A stretch of 64,000 nt of DNA. Source: Cafeteria roenbergensis (Eukaryota > Sar > Bigyra > Bicosoecida > Cafeteriaceae). Below the pieces are notes generated by a model. That model did not search any database and was not told the origin of the DNA. It saw only the letters and a program-made list of their open reading frames with translations. Position numbers and translations under genes: made by a program. Location: assembly GCA_008330645.1 (NCBI GenBank), contig VLTN01000054.1, positions 1 through 64,000 of the forward strand, given 5' to 3'. Positions 53,820-64,000 of the stretch are shown piece after piece; positions within the stretch are counted from its first letter, which is position 1; each line of letters begins with the position of its first letter.

Positions 53820-55090
53820 ATGTTCCATCAGGTGCACGTGCTGGCGCACCCGGCCGCAGGACTGTGGTACACCGCAAACCCGGCAGCCTTGGCGGCGATG
53901 GTAGACGGTGAGTCATAGCTTGCGTGTTTGGTGAGATCCACGTGGGTCGTGCCTTGCATTTCGTTCTCGACAGCGCCAGCGACCGAACTCCACAGCGCTG
54001 CGGCCAGGCACGGTCTGCGTTTCGCAGAGTGTCTCAGCGCTGGAGCCAGCCTGCCAGCGGGAGCTGGCCCGCCCGTGGCCCTGGTGGGCCCACACGCCGG
54101 GTTCTCGTACTGCGGCACCGTGCTGGGAAGCACCTACAAGCACCTGCCCGCCGACTGCAAGCGGGTCGTCATCATGGGGCCGTCGCACCACGTGTACCTG
54201 CGGCGGCCAGTGCTGTCGCAAGCGGACGCGATGGAAACGCCGCTGGGACGCGTTGCCGTCGACCGCGCGAGCGTGGACGAACTGTTCGCCTCCGGCCAAT
54301 TCGACTGGTTCGACCCCGACGCTGACGAGGCCGAGCACAGCATCGAGATGCACCTGCCGTTCCTGCAGCGCGCAGCCGTCGCGGCGGGCATGGCTTCTGC
54401 CCCATCGGTCGTTCCCATCGTGATCGGCGGTGCCACTGCCAAGCATCACCGCGACATCGCCCGGGCCATCGCCCCGCTGCTGCGCACGCCAGGCACCGTG
54501 CTGGCGGTGTCGACGGACTTTTGCCACTGGGGCCGCCGCTTCGAGTTCACCCACGGCCTCGAAGACCGCACCAAGGCCGTCCACGAGAGCATCCGCAGTC
54601 TGGACATGGCTGGCATGAGCGTGAGCCTCCGACGATGCCGCCCCGCCGCGCTCGCCAGAGCCGCACCCCACAGCACGTCGCGACGCAGCTTGCCTCAGAG
54701 CTGCCTCGCCTGCACGCCAGCCGACCCCCTTTGGGCTACGCCCCCCCCCCCCCCCCCACACACACTTCCGCGTTGCGCCCTGCGGTGTGTGCCGCTTGTC
54801 GCCCGCAGGCCCTGTCGTCGCTGCGGCCCGACGCCTTTGCAGAGTACATGGCCAAGACGGGGAACACCATTTGCGGCCGCCACCCACTCAGCGTGATGCT
54901 GCAGGCGGTCGCGGCCGAGGCTCTGCCCAGCGGCGGGGCCTTGCACTGGCTGGCATACGACCAGTCCGGCAAAGCCTTGGGCAAGGATGACTCTTCGGTG
55001 TCCTACGCCGCAGGCGTCCTCACTGGGCCCGCACCCGCAGCGGCTGCAGCGGCTGGCCGCGGGACAGAGCCGACCGCTGCTTCTCCATGA
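53820..55090 (+). CDS. MEMO1: MEMO1 family protein, three exons
   Basis: Homologue of mediator of ErbB2-driven motility, a fold shared with class III extradiol dioxygenases and known to bind copper. Exons 53820-53907, 53974-54620 and 54809-55090 give about 338 residues; the first junction is the least certain. Seen in order: HPAAGLWYTANPAAL (family GSWYTASGPQL), GPHAGFSYCG with the first metal His, VIMGPSHHVYL with the second, EHSIEMHLPFLQ, STDFCHWGRRFEF, then across intron 2 GNTICGRHPLSVML with the conserved Cys, and DDSSVSYAAGVLTG. All active-site residues are kept. Intron 2 contains a C-run followed by an AC run. The cellular role in a protist is unknown. Confidence 0.93.
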
Positions 55091-55774
55091 TGCTGCTGCT
55101 GCTGCGTGTGGTACAGTGTTTTGCCCATGGCTGCGCGTGCGTGGTGGCGCGTGCGTCCGAGTGTCGCGGGTCCACCCGAACCTTGGCTCTGTTGCTCTGT
55201 TCCCGCACGGTACACGCGAGGAAGGCTATCGAATGGCCAGCGCAAACCGCGCACTGAGAACAGCAGCCGGGGCGTGAGCGCCAGCAGGGGATGCAGCTCG
55301 CAGCGGGGCGAGCAAGCGCGGGAGCGAGCCGGCAGGCGGGGGGAGCAGTCAGCATGTCGAGACGCAAGATCCAGGCTTGAACATGAATGGTTGGAAGGGC
55401 CTCAGGGCCGAGCAAGAGCGAGGTAGGAGGGGGAAGGGGGGATGGTTTCGGGAGGGAAGGGCGGAGGAGGGCGGGGGGGGGGCTGCCGGGTGCGCGAGCG
55501 AGCAAGAAGGCGAGGCGTTGGGCCGGACACGGCGCTACGCGCCCTCAAAGCGCCTGCGGCGAGAGCCGGAGGTGGTGGTGGTGGGGGGGTTGTTGAGGGT
55601 GATGGGGGCTAGAGAGCAAGCGCGAGGGACAGTTGAAGTCCCCGCGCAGCCACAGAAGTCCGTGCACCCGCGGCGCAGGCGTAGGCTCGGCCGAGAGGGC
55701 CGGAGTGCCCCTTAAACAGGCAGGCAGGCAGGCAGGCGGGCGGGCAGGCGTCGCGCGGGCTGCGCGCCTCCCCT
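55091..55774. other. convergent gap, MEMO1 and FERM-WW gene, with a G-rich tract
   Basis: A 684-bp stretch between stop codons. The plus strand from about 55420 to 55600 is strongly purine-rich with many G-runs (ggggaaggggggatgg, gggggggggctgcc) and could fold as G-quadruplexes. A short caggcagg repeat lies near 55720-55738. No gene was found. Confidence 0.45.
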
Positions 55775-57861
55775 TCACTCAGTGGGCACATCCCACGAGC
55801 TCTCCTCAGTGTCCACGTTGAAGTAGTAATGGCGCTGGCTGTCCTCGTCGTACTGCTTGGTCCAGCCGGGGGGAAGGGCCTCGCCGTCCTCATCGGCCCC
55901 AGCATCCGCCTCTGCAGCCTCCTCCTCCAGTTCCTCGTCCTCGTCGTCCTCCTCTTCCTCCTCCTCAGCAACGCCGCTGCGGGTGGCAGCCGACGCGAGG
56001 GCCCCGACGTCTCCAGCGATGCCGGCAAAGGCCGCCTCGCCGATGGCCAACGAAGTCGGCATCGAAGACTGGGCAGGGCCGGAGGCAGCTGCGGCGGCGC
56101 TGCCGTCCGCTGCGCCAGGCGCCACCCTTTCGCGCTTGGTCCCGTCCGGGTTGAGGCCCATCTCCCGCAGGAGGGCCATTGCGTAGTCGGTGAGGAGATC
56201 GGACATGTCCTCGCCTTCAGTGGTCTTGAACTTGAACTCGTCCGGCTTTTCGCCGCCGTCTTCAGCCTTGACCTCGAAGTAAAAGTGCTCGTCTGGCTTG
56301 AACGCCCAGCGGAAGATGTCGCCGAGCGGGAAGCGGCGGAACGTGGTCATGGAGCGGGAAGTGTAGTTCTCCGGGATGCGGAGGAGGAGGATGCCTTGGC
56401 GGCTGATACCCATGAAGACGCGCTTGGGGAGCACCTCGGGGTCCTTCTCGAACTTCTGCTTCACGGCGTAGACGACGGATCCGAAGTAGTCGCGGTAGCG
56501 CAAGTGCTCGATGTAGTCCTTCATGGGCGTCGCAGTGTCCACGCGGGCCACGCTGGCGTACAGGCTCGCCTCCCACTCGGTGAGAGTAATCTGCGCAAGA
56601 CACGGCCACCAACGGGCAGGGGCGGCGAGGGCGAGCGAGCTAGCGCGCGCAGCAGGCAGGGAGCAACGCACACGGCCGACGGGCACCGCCGCGGCAGCGG
56701 GCATTGCCAGCGCCAGCCGCCAAAGGCCAGAGCCACACCACAGGCCCACTCACGGTGCCGCCGTTGATGTGGGCGATGGGGATGAACTCCCTAAGCTTGC
56801 TGCCGAGGAAGCCGGGCTTGTGCGTCTCGGGCTTGAGCTCGCCGAACTTGTGCACGAACTGCAGCGAGGCCAGCTTGAGCGCGTCCTCCTTGTCCGTGGG
56901 GTACATCCCGCTGATGACGTTGTACACAGTTTGCATGTACAGCATCTCCCTGATGCGCTCGTCCTTGGAGTCCATGAGCCCCTCGGTGAAGAGGTGAATT
57001 TGGCACACGAGCTTGGCCTCGGTGGCGTCATTGGTTTCCCTGCGCATGACACCAAACACCGCCGCACGGCCCGCCTGTTGCGCAGGCCGCAGCGCAGTGC
57101 GCACCCATGGCGCCCGAACGGGCCTGGGCCGTGGGCCGCGGCCCGAGGCGGCGCCGTGCCGGCGAAGGCAGCCCGCGGGTCGTGCAGGCGCCCCTCGGGG
57201 CGGTTCTCACCACTCGCGCAGAATGTCCATCACAAGGGTCTCGCGCTTGAGAGCGCGCCCAACTGCGAGGAGTCAACGGGAGGCGCATCCGCGTGCGAGG
57301 CAGCCATGGAGCGCTGGCGCAGTCTGCACGAACCACGCCTTGCGAGCAAGACTCGTTGGGCAGATCGTCGCTGCCGCCCCCGCCACCGGCAGGCCCGCCA
57401 AGCAGCGCTTCCGCGCGTTGTCCCCAACCCGGCCACGGCTCGAGAGCTTCCCAGCCCCAGGAGCGGTGCCGGCCTGCAGCACGGCCTCACTGGCGACGCC
57501 GTCGCGCGCCTCGTTGAGCGACAGAAGCAGACAGTCGTCCTCGGGATCGGCAGTGCCCAGCTTCCGCGCCATCATGAGGCAAACATCCTGCGGCCAACGG
57601 ACGGAGCGGGGACGAAAAGCACACGACCCGGACCACAGCTCCGCTGGAACGAAATGCTGCGCGCCGGGGGAGGCTCTGGAGCCCGCGCCGGGGGGAGGGG
57701 AGCGGCCAAGCTGGAGCTGGCGATTCTGCCCGCGTCGGGCCGGCGGGCGCCGCGCTCACGTGCACAGTGCTGGAGGGCTCGATCAGAAGCTGCCTGAAGG
57801 AGTTGTCCAGCAGGTAAACCTGCACAACAGGCTTGCCGCTGATGTACTTTTGGAAGCTCAT
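55775..57861 (-). CDS. FERM-WW domain protein, five exons
   Basis: Exons (minus strand) are 57861-57760, 57587-57491, 57262-57211, 57039-56754 and 56590-55775; every junction has GTGAG/GCAG and keeps phase, giving about 450 residues. F1 lobe: VVQVYLLDNSFRQLLIEP, DVCLMMARKLG, CLLLSLNEARDG, GRALKRETLVMDILREW. F2 lobe: helices with LYMQTVYNVISGMYP and DALKLASLQFVHKFG. F3 (PH-like) lobe: VFMGISRQGILLLRIPEN and FEFKFKTT-type strands. Then an acidic hinge and a C-terminal WW domain, LPPGWTKQYDEDSQRHYYFN followed by ESSWDVP. The FERM type resembles that of MyTH4-FERM myosins and kinesins, but no motor or MyTH4 precedes it. An adaptor linking membrane or cytoskeleton to Pro-rich partners is inferred. 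Confidence 0.85.
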
Positions 57862-58321
57862 GGCGAACCGCCCGGCAGTGGCGGACGGGGGCGAGGCGCC
57901 ACCCTGGCTCCGGCAGAGGCAAACGGCGAGTGCGTGAACGCCGGCTTCGCAATTGCGCGACCGGACCGGCTCGCTTTGTAGCCGTTTCGGGCCCGGGGCT
58001 GCGGTACCGCGCCCGCACGAGTCCGTTGCGAGCTCGTGGAGGTCCTATGGAGCGCCGCGCTCGAGACATGCGCGCCGCGGCGGGGAGCCAGGCCGGGGGC
58101 GGCGGGAAAACCTCGGGCGCGCGGCGCCGGAACTGTGAAACACACAACAACTGTTCTCTGAATTTGGGGAGCCCGCAGCCGCCCGGCCCGGGCAGCAGCA
58201 GCGCAGGCTCCCGGCGAAGCTGCCACAACACTCAATCACAGACACCCGCGAACGAACAACACGCCCCTGCTCGCAATCCGGCACGGCAAGCCCATCGCAT
58301 GCCGTGGGGTGCGGCGAGGCC
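57862..58321. promoter_or_regulatory. gap upstream of the FERM-WW gene
   Basis: A 460-bp stretch between the FERM-WW start and the stop of the next minus-strand gene; it should contain the FERM-WW promoter. AT-richer near 58136-58165; no element was supported. Confidence 0.3.
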
Positions 58322-61300
58322 TCAGGAGAGCGAAATTTGGCGGTCGCGAGTCTTGGAGTATCGGTCCACATGGCCCGCGAGCGAGCGCTGCTGGGTGTCA
58401 AGCAGTCTCCTCGAGTCTGCAGCTTGGGTCGTCTCGATTCGGGTCGCCTGCGCGGACCTGTCCCGCGCCCGGACCGCGCGGGCAGCAGGGCTGGTGCCGT
58501 CGTACTGCAGCCGGGCTGGCGGGGAAGCGTGATCCGCTGGCCTGGTCGCCCCTCGCGGGGCAGGGCTCGCCGGCGAGGCGTGGGTCACGCCGTCATTGCC
58601 GCGAGGGCCAGCTCCGTGACGAGGAGCCGGCGCCGCCTGCAGCGGCTTCTCGTGTGAGCGCGCCGATGGCCTTGGCGCCCCAGCGACCGGCTGGGCCGCA
58701 TGTCGCGAAGACGAAAGGCCTGCGGTGCCCGGCGCTGCTGCCATCGCCCGCTCGGCCTCGAGTTCGGCCCTGAGGGCGAGCATTCGGGCCCTGAGCGCCT
58801 CGAGGGGCTCGCCACTGCTCACGGGCACGGTCCCCTCCTTTGCCTGGCGCACTGCCGAGAGCGACGCCTCGCGCGAGCGGGACTCTTCCTCCGCAACCTT
58901 GGCTCGCTGGAGCATAACCGACGCGGGAATGCCGTGCGTGGCCGGCGCGGCGCTCCTGGCCGGTGGCTCGGCGCATTCGCCAACGCCGGGACAGCCCGAA
59001 TCACCAGGGCGCCCCCCTTGGAGAGCCAGGGCAGTGGCGCCCTGGGCGTCACGGGGCTGGCGGGCAGGGCCGGCCTCCCAGCACCCGGGCCGGCTCGGCG
59101 ACAACCGGAAGGTGGGCTCGCCCGCGGGAGCCGGCGCCGAGCTGCGCGCGGGCGGGGCAATCACTGGCGGAGGAAAGGAGGGGGCGGGCCGGCCTCCGCT
59201 GCGTGACGCCGGGGAAAGAAGCTGTGCCGATGCGGGGTGCGGGGCAGCAGCGACGCTTGCTGCCGTCTGGGTCGGCGAATGAGCGGCCGAAGAGTGCGAA
59301 ACCACGCCGCTCACCAGCGCGGTTGCCTGGGAGACAGCGGCGGCTGCGGCAGCCGCAGCGGCCGCAGCGGCATCCACGTCTGCGTCCCCTGAGCCGGCAG
59401 GCACAAGGTCGGCGTCAGCAGCGGCGTCACTGTCGGGGGCATAGCCGGGCAGTCGGGACACGTGAGAGTCCACCACGGCCCAGGCGCGCAGGGCTGCGGC
59501 GCGCGCCTCGGACATGTTTCCGCTAGAGGGACGGGCCTCAAGCTCCGCCAGGGCGGTCGCAACATCTGCAGCGTACCTGCTGTGGGCGGCTCCCACAGCA
59601 GAGGGGCGTCCCCCCGGCCCCCTGGAGCAGGGCGAGGTCGAGGCAGGCCCCCCTCCACGGGACACGGGAGACGAGGCAGGCGTCGACCCAGTGGCAGCCA
59701 GGTCGCGAGGGCTGCCGTTCGAGGCGGCGGCGGACAAGCCTGCAGAGGCGGCCCCTGCAGGGCTGAGCCCGGCCGCGTGCCTGGACATGGCGCCGAGCGA
59801 TGGCGGCGACTGGCTGGTCGCGCTGCGCCTGGACACGCGACCGAGCCGCGGCGGGGCGGGGCGCGTGGTGCGGCCGGTGAAGTGCGAGCCATCAGCGTGG
59901 GGCACCGTGTTGCGCTCCTCGCGCAGCTCCGCGGCCCGTCGGCGGCGGCGCACGAAGGCGGCTAGCGCTTCCTCCTGACGCTCCGCAACGAGCACCTCGG
60001 GCGCGGGTGCCGGGGCGGCAGTGGCAGTGCCGGAGCCAGCCTGGTCCGCGCCCTCGAGGCCGTCGGCCCACGTGGCGTCTCGGTCGGCGGGTGTCGCAGC
60101 GGCCGTGCTTCGGCCCGTGCTGCCAGTGCGGCTGGCCTGGGCCTTGAGCATCGCTGCGACGCGGCCCGGTGAGCGCCGCGCCATGGCGCTGATCGCAGGC
60201 GAGAACGTGCAGTCTCGTGCTGCGTCCTCCATGGCGTCGTCGATGAGGCGGCGGCGGCGCTCTTCCCGCTGCTCGTGCCAGTGCTGCAGGCGGGAGAAGA
60301 CGTCTGGGCCACCGTCGGGCTCCGCCGCGTCGGCCTTGGCCTCGGCCTCGGCCTCGAGGTCTGCCTCGGCGCCGGGCTTTGTTCTGGGGGGCACAGACCG
60401 AGCGCTGTTGTGGTTGTTGTTGTTGTTGCTGCTGCTGCTGCTGCCGCGCTGTGCTGCGCCGCGCTCGGCGCGCAGGGGCGACTGCAGGGGAAGGCGGCGC
60501 TGTGGCAAGGGAGGCGAGTCCACGCGGCCGGCGCCGGGAGACCCAGAGGGCGAGCCACCACGGCCGGGCCGCCGCGGGGTCGACCGAGTCGGGGAGCCGA
60601 ACGGAGACGCCGCGGGGCTGAACGCGGCGGGAGGGGGATGACCCCCCACTGACCGAGGAACCCTCGGCGACCCAGACGCTACCTGTGCACGCGGGAGCAA
60701 GGCAAACACGCACCCGGAAAGTGTGTGTGGGGTGGAAACGGATGGGGGGCAATGAGCAGGCGTTGGCCCAGGGCGGACGACGGGGCTGCGCCGATGCCTC
60801 GCAGCATGCGACGCGCTCCCCGCGGCTGGGCCGCGCTCCCAGGCGCCGGGCACACGGCTAGCGCGCCGTTGTTCGCCGATACCAGCGGCTGTTGCTCGAA
60901 GGCGGGCGGCCGCAGGCAGCGTTCGGGCGACGGGGACGCGGGGCAAGCGACGCAACCTCGCAGGCAAGCCGACCAGCTCCGCCTCGGCGTGTTCCCCGGC
61001 AGCGCCCCGCCCCCCAAGGCTGCTGCTCACGCTGCACGCATGTCCGTGCGCGAAGGTGTGCGCCTCGCGTGCGGGCGAAGCTGCCGACTCACAGGCTTTC
61101 CAACGTCTGGCCGGAATGTGCAGTGCATCCGCTCCTCGTGGCCGAGCCGGTGCTGTTCCTCCCGGCGAGCGCGGACCAGCTTGGCCGACCGGCGCTCGTT
61201 CCACTTGTAAAGCCTGTCAACCACTGCCATGTGACCTGTGGGGCGGGGGGTGGGCTGGCTGGAGCGGTCCTCCAGCGTGGTTACACCCAAGTCATGCGGC

Positions 61301-61536
61301 AGGCTTTGCTCCTCGTCCGAGCTCATGTCGCCCGAAGCAACCGTCGAGCCGCGCACCGAGGCAGGGAGCGGGGCGAAATCGGCCGCCTCGCGCAGGAGTT
61401 CGTCCAGCCCCTCGTCGCTTGGGCCGACGGACGCGTTTGGGGGAGCAGCGGGGCTGATCGCATCCGCGGCAATCGCGCCCTCGGTTGCGTCGCCCACGAG
61501 CTCGGCCACGTCGATGATCACCTCGGTGTCCGCCAT
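58322..61536 (-). CDS. uncharacterised protein with duplicated RL-W-R-CTF-P motif, two exons
   Basis: Exons 61536-61093 and 60682-58322 (minus strand), GTGAGT donor and GCACAG acceptor, about 934 residues. The N-terminal exon has DRLYKWNERRSAKLVRARRE then MHCTFRPDVG; the second exon repeats the plan with FSRLQHWHEQREERRRRL then RDCTFSPAI. This arrangement (aromatic-basic helix, about 15-20 residues, CTFxP) recurs in many proteins of flagellates, so both exons belong to one gene. The rest is Ala/Ser/Pro disorder with single helices (EEALAAFVRRRRRAAELREE, ARMLALRAELEAERAM). An Asn/Ser run is encoded by the gtt-repeat near 60412-60443. A cytoskeletal or ciliary role is a guess. Confidence 0.65.
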
Positions 61537-62175
61537 GGCTCGCGCGGCCGCTGGCGTGCGGCAGGACCGCGGCGAACCGGCTGGCCCGCGGAGGGAGAGT
61601 GGGGAGAGGCAGCAGGCCCTCGATGTGGCCGCTGCCGGGTGCGCGCCTCTGCCTCGGCAGCGCCCGCTGGCTCGCCGCGCGGTCGCAAGTCGCAGACCGC
61701 AGCAGGGGCGCGCCGCCGCTCCGGCTCGCCGCAACGTGCCCAGGCGGCTCCGCGCGAGACAGGCGCGCGCTCGCGACGCTTGGGGCACGTCGCAGCCCCC
61801 TGCGCTGGTCGTGCTCCTCGGCGAAGCTCTTCAGGCCCTCCGCCGACAAACGCAGCAGGCGACGGTCGCAACCGCGATCGCGAGCCTGCTGGCGCGGCCC
61901 CGCACAGCCGCAGGGAGCGTGCGCTCCCGCGGCATCCAGGCCATCGCATGCCACGTGCCAGGCTTGGGGAGATGCCGAGCTGCGAATGGGCCAGCCGCAG
62001 CGCGGCTTGGCTCCCGAACTCGCGCCCGACACCGAAATCGCACACACAGCCCGCGCAAATATTTGTGAATCCAGTAAACATGCGACCGAGCAGAGCCGCG
62101 CAGCAACGCCGCCCTCGTCGGAGGGCACTCAACCCCTCTCAAGGCCGCCAAAGCGACCACCGCACACCCCGAACA
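61537..62175. promoter_or_regulatory. divergent intergenic region, CTF-motif protein and proA
   Basis: A 639-bp gap between divergent starts. The part near 62030-62070 is AT-richer (gcaaatatttgtgaatcc). No gene was found. Confidence 0.3.
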
Positions 62176-64000
62176 ATGGAAGCTGTTGCCATGTGAGTGC
62201 CTTGCTGAGTGGCTGACCCACGGCGACCCGGGGCCGTGCCCCGGGGGAGAGCGCAGTCGCGACGAGGAGACGGAGTGCAGAGCGGGCGAACACTCGTTGT
62301 GTTCCACGGCATCCTGATTGTCCGCCCAGCCCCCCCCCCAGCCGCCCCGCCGCCCCGCCGCCCAGCCCCGCCACCATCCTGCCTCGCCGTGGGACACCCT
62401 CGTGCGAGGCGGAGAGGGCCCTGCCTGGCAGCCGCTCGCCCGGCCACCCCTGCCCTTCGCTTCTGCTCCCGGTCCCCAACCTTTCTGCTCGCAGCGCCGC
62501 CCGTGAAGCCTCGCGCCTGGCCGCCGCAGCGCCCCTCGAGGCCCGCAACAAGGCCCTCTCAGTTGCCGCCGGCCTTCTTGGCGGGACGTCTGACGAGGGC
62601 AAGGCTCGCGCCGCAGTGCTCGAGGCCAACGCCGTGGACGTGGACGCAGCCCGCGCCGCGGACCTTCCCGTGCCCCTCCAGAAGCGCCTCGGCCTTGCGT
62701 CCAAGGCCGATGGCCTCGTCCGGGGGCTCAAGGACCTCGAGGCCCAGCCCGATCCTCTGGGCAAGCTGCTGATGAAGCGCCGGCTCGGCAAGGCCGGCCC
62801 GATGCTCCGCCGCGTGACCTGCCCCATCGGCGTGCTCCTCATTGTCTTCGAATCCAGGCCCGACGCCGTCATCCAGATCGCCTCCCTTTGCATCAAGTCC
62901 GGCAACGCCGTCATCCTTAAGGGCGGCAAGGAGGCCCAGAGCTCCAACCGCGCCCTCGTCGACCTCGTCCTCGCCCCCGCGCTGGCCGCCGCCGGCCTCC
63001 CCGCCGCATGCGTGCAGCTCGTCGAAGGCCGCGAGGAGGTTTCCGGGCTCCTCTCGCAGGACGAGCACATTGACCTGGTCATCCCCCGCGGGAGCGCCGC
63101 CCTCGTGCGCCACGTCAAGGCATCCACCCGCATCCCCGTCATGGGCCACTCCGATGGCCTCTGCGCAGCCTATCTGCACGAGGACGCTGGGGCCGTGGGC
63201 ACGGCGGCCGACGCCGGGGCCGCGGCCGCCGGCGCCGCCGCGATGAGCCCCGGCGTGGCCGCCGCCCGCATCGTGCTGGACAGCAAGACGCAGTACCCAG
63301 CCGCCTGCAACGCCGTCGAGACTGTGCTCATCAGCGAGGCGGACCTCGCCAACGAGGACGCCGGGGCCGCTGGCGTCGTGATGGCCTCGCTTCTCGCCGC
63401 CGGCGTGCGCATGCAGTGCGACGCAGCCACCGGCGCTATGGCCCGCCGCTGCGCGGCCGCCCTGGACCGCTCTCGCGCCGGGGACAGCGCTGCTTCTGCT
63501 GACGCTGCTGCCGACCGCTGGGCTGCTGCCGCCCTCGCCAGCGTCGTGGGCGCCGACGCCGCCGCTGCCGGCGCCACCACCGCCGGGGGCAGCTTCGGCT
63601 CCCTGGTGCTGGAGGCCACCGACGCCTCCTGGGACACCGAGTTCCTGGCCTACGAGGTCGCCATCAAGACGGTGCCGTCCCTCAAGGACGCTGCCATGCA
63701 CGTTGGCAAGCACGGCTCCGGCCACACCGAGGTCATCGTGACGGCCGACCGCGATGGGGCCGGCGTGGCCTTCCAGAGCAGCGTCGGCAGCTCCAGCGTC
63801 TTCGTGAACATGTCCACCCGGTTCGCCGACGGCTTCCGCTACGGCTTCGGCGCCGAGGTGGGGATTTCCACCGCGCGCCTTCACGCTCGCGGCCCCGTCG
63901 GGCTCGAGGGGCTCACCACCTACAAGTACCTCGCCGAGGGCGCCGCTGGACCCGGCAGCTACGTGGCGCAGTTCGAGGGAGGGGGCGCTGCTGCCGTGGA
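62176..64000 (+). CDS. proA: gamma-glutamyl phosphate reductase, 3' end outside the window
   Basis: Second step of proline synthesis: NADPH-dependent reduction of gamma-glutamyl phosphate to glutamate semialdehyde. Exon 1 is only 17 nt (62176-62192, M-E-A-V-A plus two bases). After a 302-bp intron ending CTCGCAG, exon 2 begins at 62495 in phase (AAREASRLAAAAPLEARNKAL) and stays open to the edge. Motifs: RVTCPIGVLLIVFESRPDA, CIKSGNAVILKGGKEAQSSN, IDLVIPRGSAALVRHV, catalytic-Cys loop QYPAACNAVETVLI, and HGSGHTEVIVT. The N terminus is that of a free-standing ProA, not the kinase-fused P5CS of plants and animals. About 520 residues are visible. Confidence 0.93.

Noticed and set aside
62559-63884. 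Gly/His/Val-rich open frame on the minus strand at the right edge
   Set aside because: Exact antisense of the ProA coding region, which has family motifs throughout.

Overview
This window is nuclear DNA from a GC-rich, flagellated, single-celled eukaryote. Eukaryotic origin is shown by spliceosomal introns (donor nearly always GTGAG, acceptor usually CGCAG; most placed introns are 66-400 nt), replication-type core histones, RNA polymerase III tRNA genes, a kinesin, prefoldin and mitochondrial proteins. A PF6/SPAG17-like central-pair protein points to a motile cilium. There is no photosynthesis gene. A heterotrophic stramenopile flagellate such as Cafeteria would fit, but this is inference: nothing here fixes the lineage.

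Layout. 1-3720: possible edge of a gene, a SAP18-like splicing/Sin3 factor, an ABC ATPase whose conserved core changes frame several times, and a mitochondrial-type thioredoxin. 4355-8284: RNase H2 subunit C and a C2/coiled-coil protein, divergently arranged. 8944-18154: a large kinesin whose motor domain carries a roughly 315-residue low-complexity insert, divergent from a RING protein. 18590-23047: prefoldin subunit 3 divergent from acetyl-CoA synthetase. 23476-33749: the giant SPAG17-like gene followed by histidyl-tRNA synthetase. 34225-35824: CMC1-like twin-CX9C protein divergent from a cytochrome b5 protein with a predicted acylated N terminus.

36041-43406 is the most unusual part. Eight intact tRNA-Asp(GTC) genes lie in four near-identical cassettes of about 860 bp, each a divergent tRNA pair joined to a histone-type 3' hairpin. 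Three cassettes are direct repeats on the left; the fourth is inverted on the right, so the last two bracket one complete core-histone quartet (H4<->H3, H2A<->H2B). A relic of an H2B 3' end sits beside cassette 2. The region looks like a histone/tRNA-Asp array that has expanded, lost histone genes and been homogenised.

43692-64000: an unrecognised 774-residue protein, a DGAT2-type acyltransferase, a compositionally atypical 1286-residue orphan with CxxC pairs and a 12-residue repeat, a disordered protein divergent from MEMO1, a FERM-WW protein in five exons, a disordered protein with two copies of an RL-W-R-CTF-P motif, and a stand-alone gamma-glutamyl phosphate reductase running off the right edge.

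Most genes are in divergent or convergent pairs with gaps of about 0.2-0.8 kb, so many promoters are probably bidirectional. No capsid-bearing element, retroelement, CRISPR array or rRNA gene was seen.
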